DNA of 6,453 nt from an uncultured Gemmataceae bacterium (lineage in GTDB: Bacteria > Planctomycetota > Planctomycetia > Gemmatales > Gemmataceae). The notes beneath the pieces were generated by a model, which had not been told where the DNA came from, searched no databases, and saw nothing but the letters and a program-made list of their open reading frames with translations. Made by a program: the position numbers and the translations under genes. The DNA is taken from assembly GCA_937922175.1 (NCBI GenBank), contig CAKZUU010000374.1, positions 1 to 6,453 on the forward strand, read 5' to 3'. Of this stretch, positions 6,222 to 6,453 are shown in pieces. Position 1 is the stretch's first letter, and every line of letters starts with the position of its first letter.

Positions 6222-6453
6222 CTGCCATGTCTCGACGCGCCACAATTCAACGAACCACAGGCGAGACGCACATCGAATTGGAAGTCAATTTGGATGGCGC
6301 GGGCGGAGGGCAGATCGCCACGGGGATCGGTTTTTTCGACCACATGCTGACACTGCTGAGCAAGCATAGCCTCATCGACCTGACGATCGGTGCTCGGGGC
6401 GACCTCCACGTCGATGCTCATCACACGGTCGAGGACGTCGGCATTTGTTTGGG
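6218..6453 (+). CDS. hisB: Imidazoleglycerol-phosphate dehydratase (5' part, cut by window edge)
   Basis: HisB (EC 4.2.1.19) dehydrates imidazoleglycerol phosphate to imidazole-acetol phosphate, the substrate of HisC. Seventy-eight complete codons are present and the rest lies beyond the right edge. The diagnostic motifs are TGIGFFDHML (35-44) and DAHHTVEDVGI (66-76), which supply metal-binding and catalytic His and Glu residues. The dehydratase domain begins at the N-terminus, so this is the monofunctional type without the N-terminal histidinol-phosphatase domain of E. coli HisB. I start at ATG 6218, which overlaps the hisC stop as ATGA exactly as at the hisD/hisC junction. The in-frame ATG at 6227 (MSRRATIQRTTGET) matches the usual family N-terminus and is the alternative; the difference is three residues. 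Neither start has a strong Shine-Dalgarno. Confidence 0.95.
   Translation, partial: MTAMSRRATIQRTTGETHIELEVNLDGAGGGQIATGIGFFDHMLTLLSKHSLIDLTIGARGDLHVDAHHTVEDVGICL

Noticed and set aside
5586..6245. Minus-strand open frame of 219 codons inside hisC
   Set aside because: It is a shadow of hisC, lying opposite the PLP-binding lysine and the C-terminal motifs; the translated product shows no family features.

Overview
The window looks like a chromosomal segment of a planctomycete, probably of the Gemmata/Pirellula broad type. The evidence is a DUF1559 prepilin-like secreted protein with an H-X9-DG C-terminal motif, next to a small lipoprotein with a carboxypeptidase-regulatory-like domain, next to a CRTAC1-type (FG-GAP plus ASPIC/UnbV) lipoprotein. 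Several of these families are strongly expanded in Planctomycetota. The DNA is moderately GC-rich. The genus cannot be fixed from the sequence alone.

Layout. The left half is transcribed leftward (minus strand). In order of transcription it holds the CRTAC1-like FG-GAP lipoprotein (to 1843), then the DUF1559 protein (1626 to 628) with a textbook Shine-Dalgarno and a strong intrinsic terminator (535-572), then a small Tat-like lipoprotein (483 to 1) that runs off the left edge. The right half is transcribed rightward and is the start of a histidine operon: hisD (3691-5142), hisC (5139-6221) and the 5' part of hisB (6218 to the right edge). The genes are joined by ATGA stop/start overlaps, hisD/hisC clearly and hisC/hisB very probably. 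The two halves diverge from a short region around 3580-3690 that should hold promoters for both directions. I see one plausible hisD promoter there, and it shares its -10 region with a possible leftward -10.

How the genes work together. HisB dehydrates imidazoleglycerol phosphate, HisC transaminates the resulting imidazole-acetol phosphate, and HisD oxidises histidinol to histidine, so the rightward block encodes three late steps of one cytoplasmic pathway. The leftward genes all encode exported or envelope-anchored proteins of unknown physiological role and have no evident link to histidine synthesis.

The most notable oddity is the 5' end of the CRTAC1-like gene. A clean lipoprotein signal sequence is in frame, but no in-frame ATG precedes it. 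An ATG one frame off would give an ideal signal peptide if a single A were added to a short A run. No mobile element, CRISPR array, RNA gene or clearly new multi-gene system is visible. No gene-free stretch exceeds about 220 bases.
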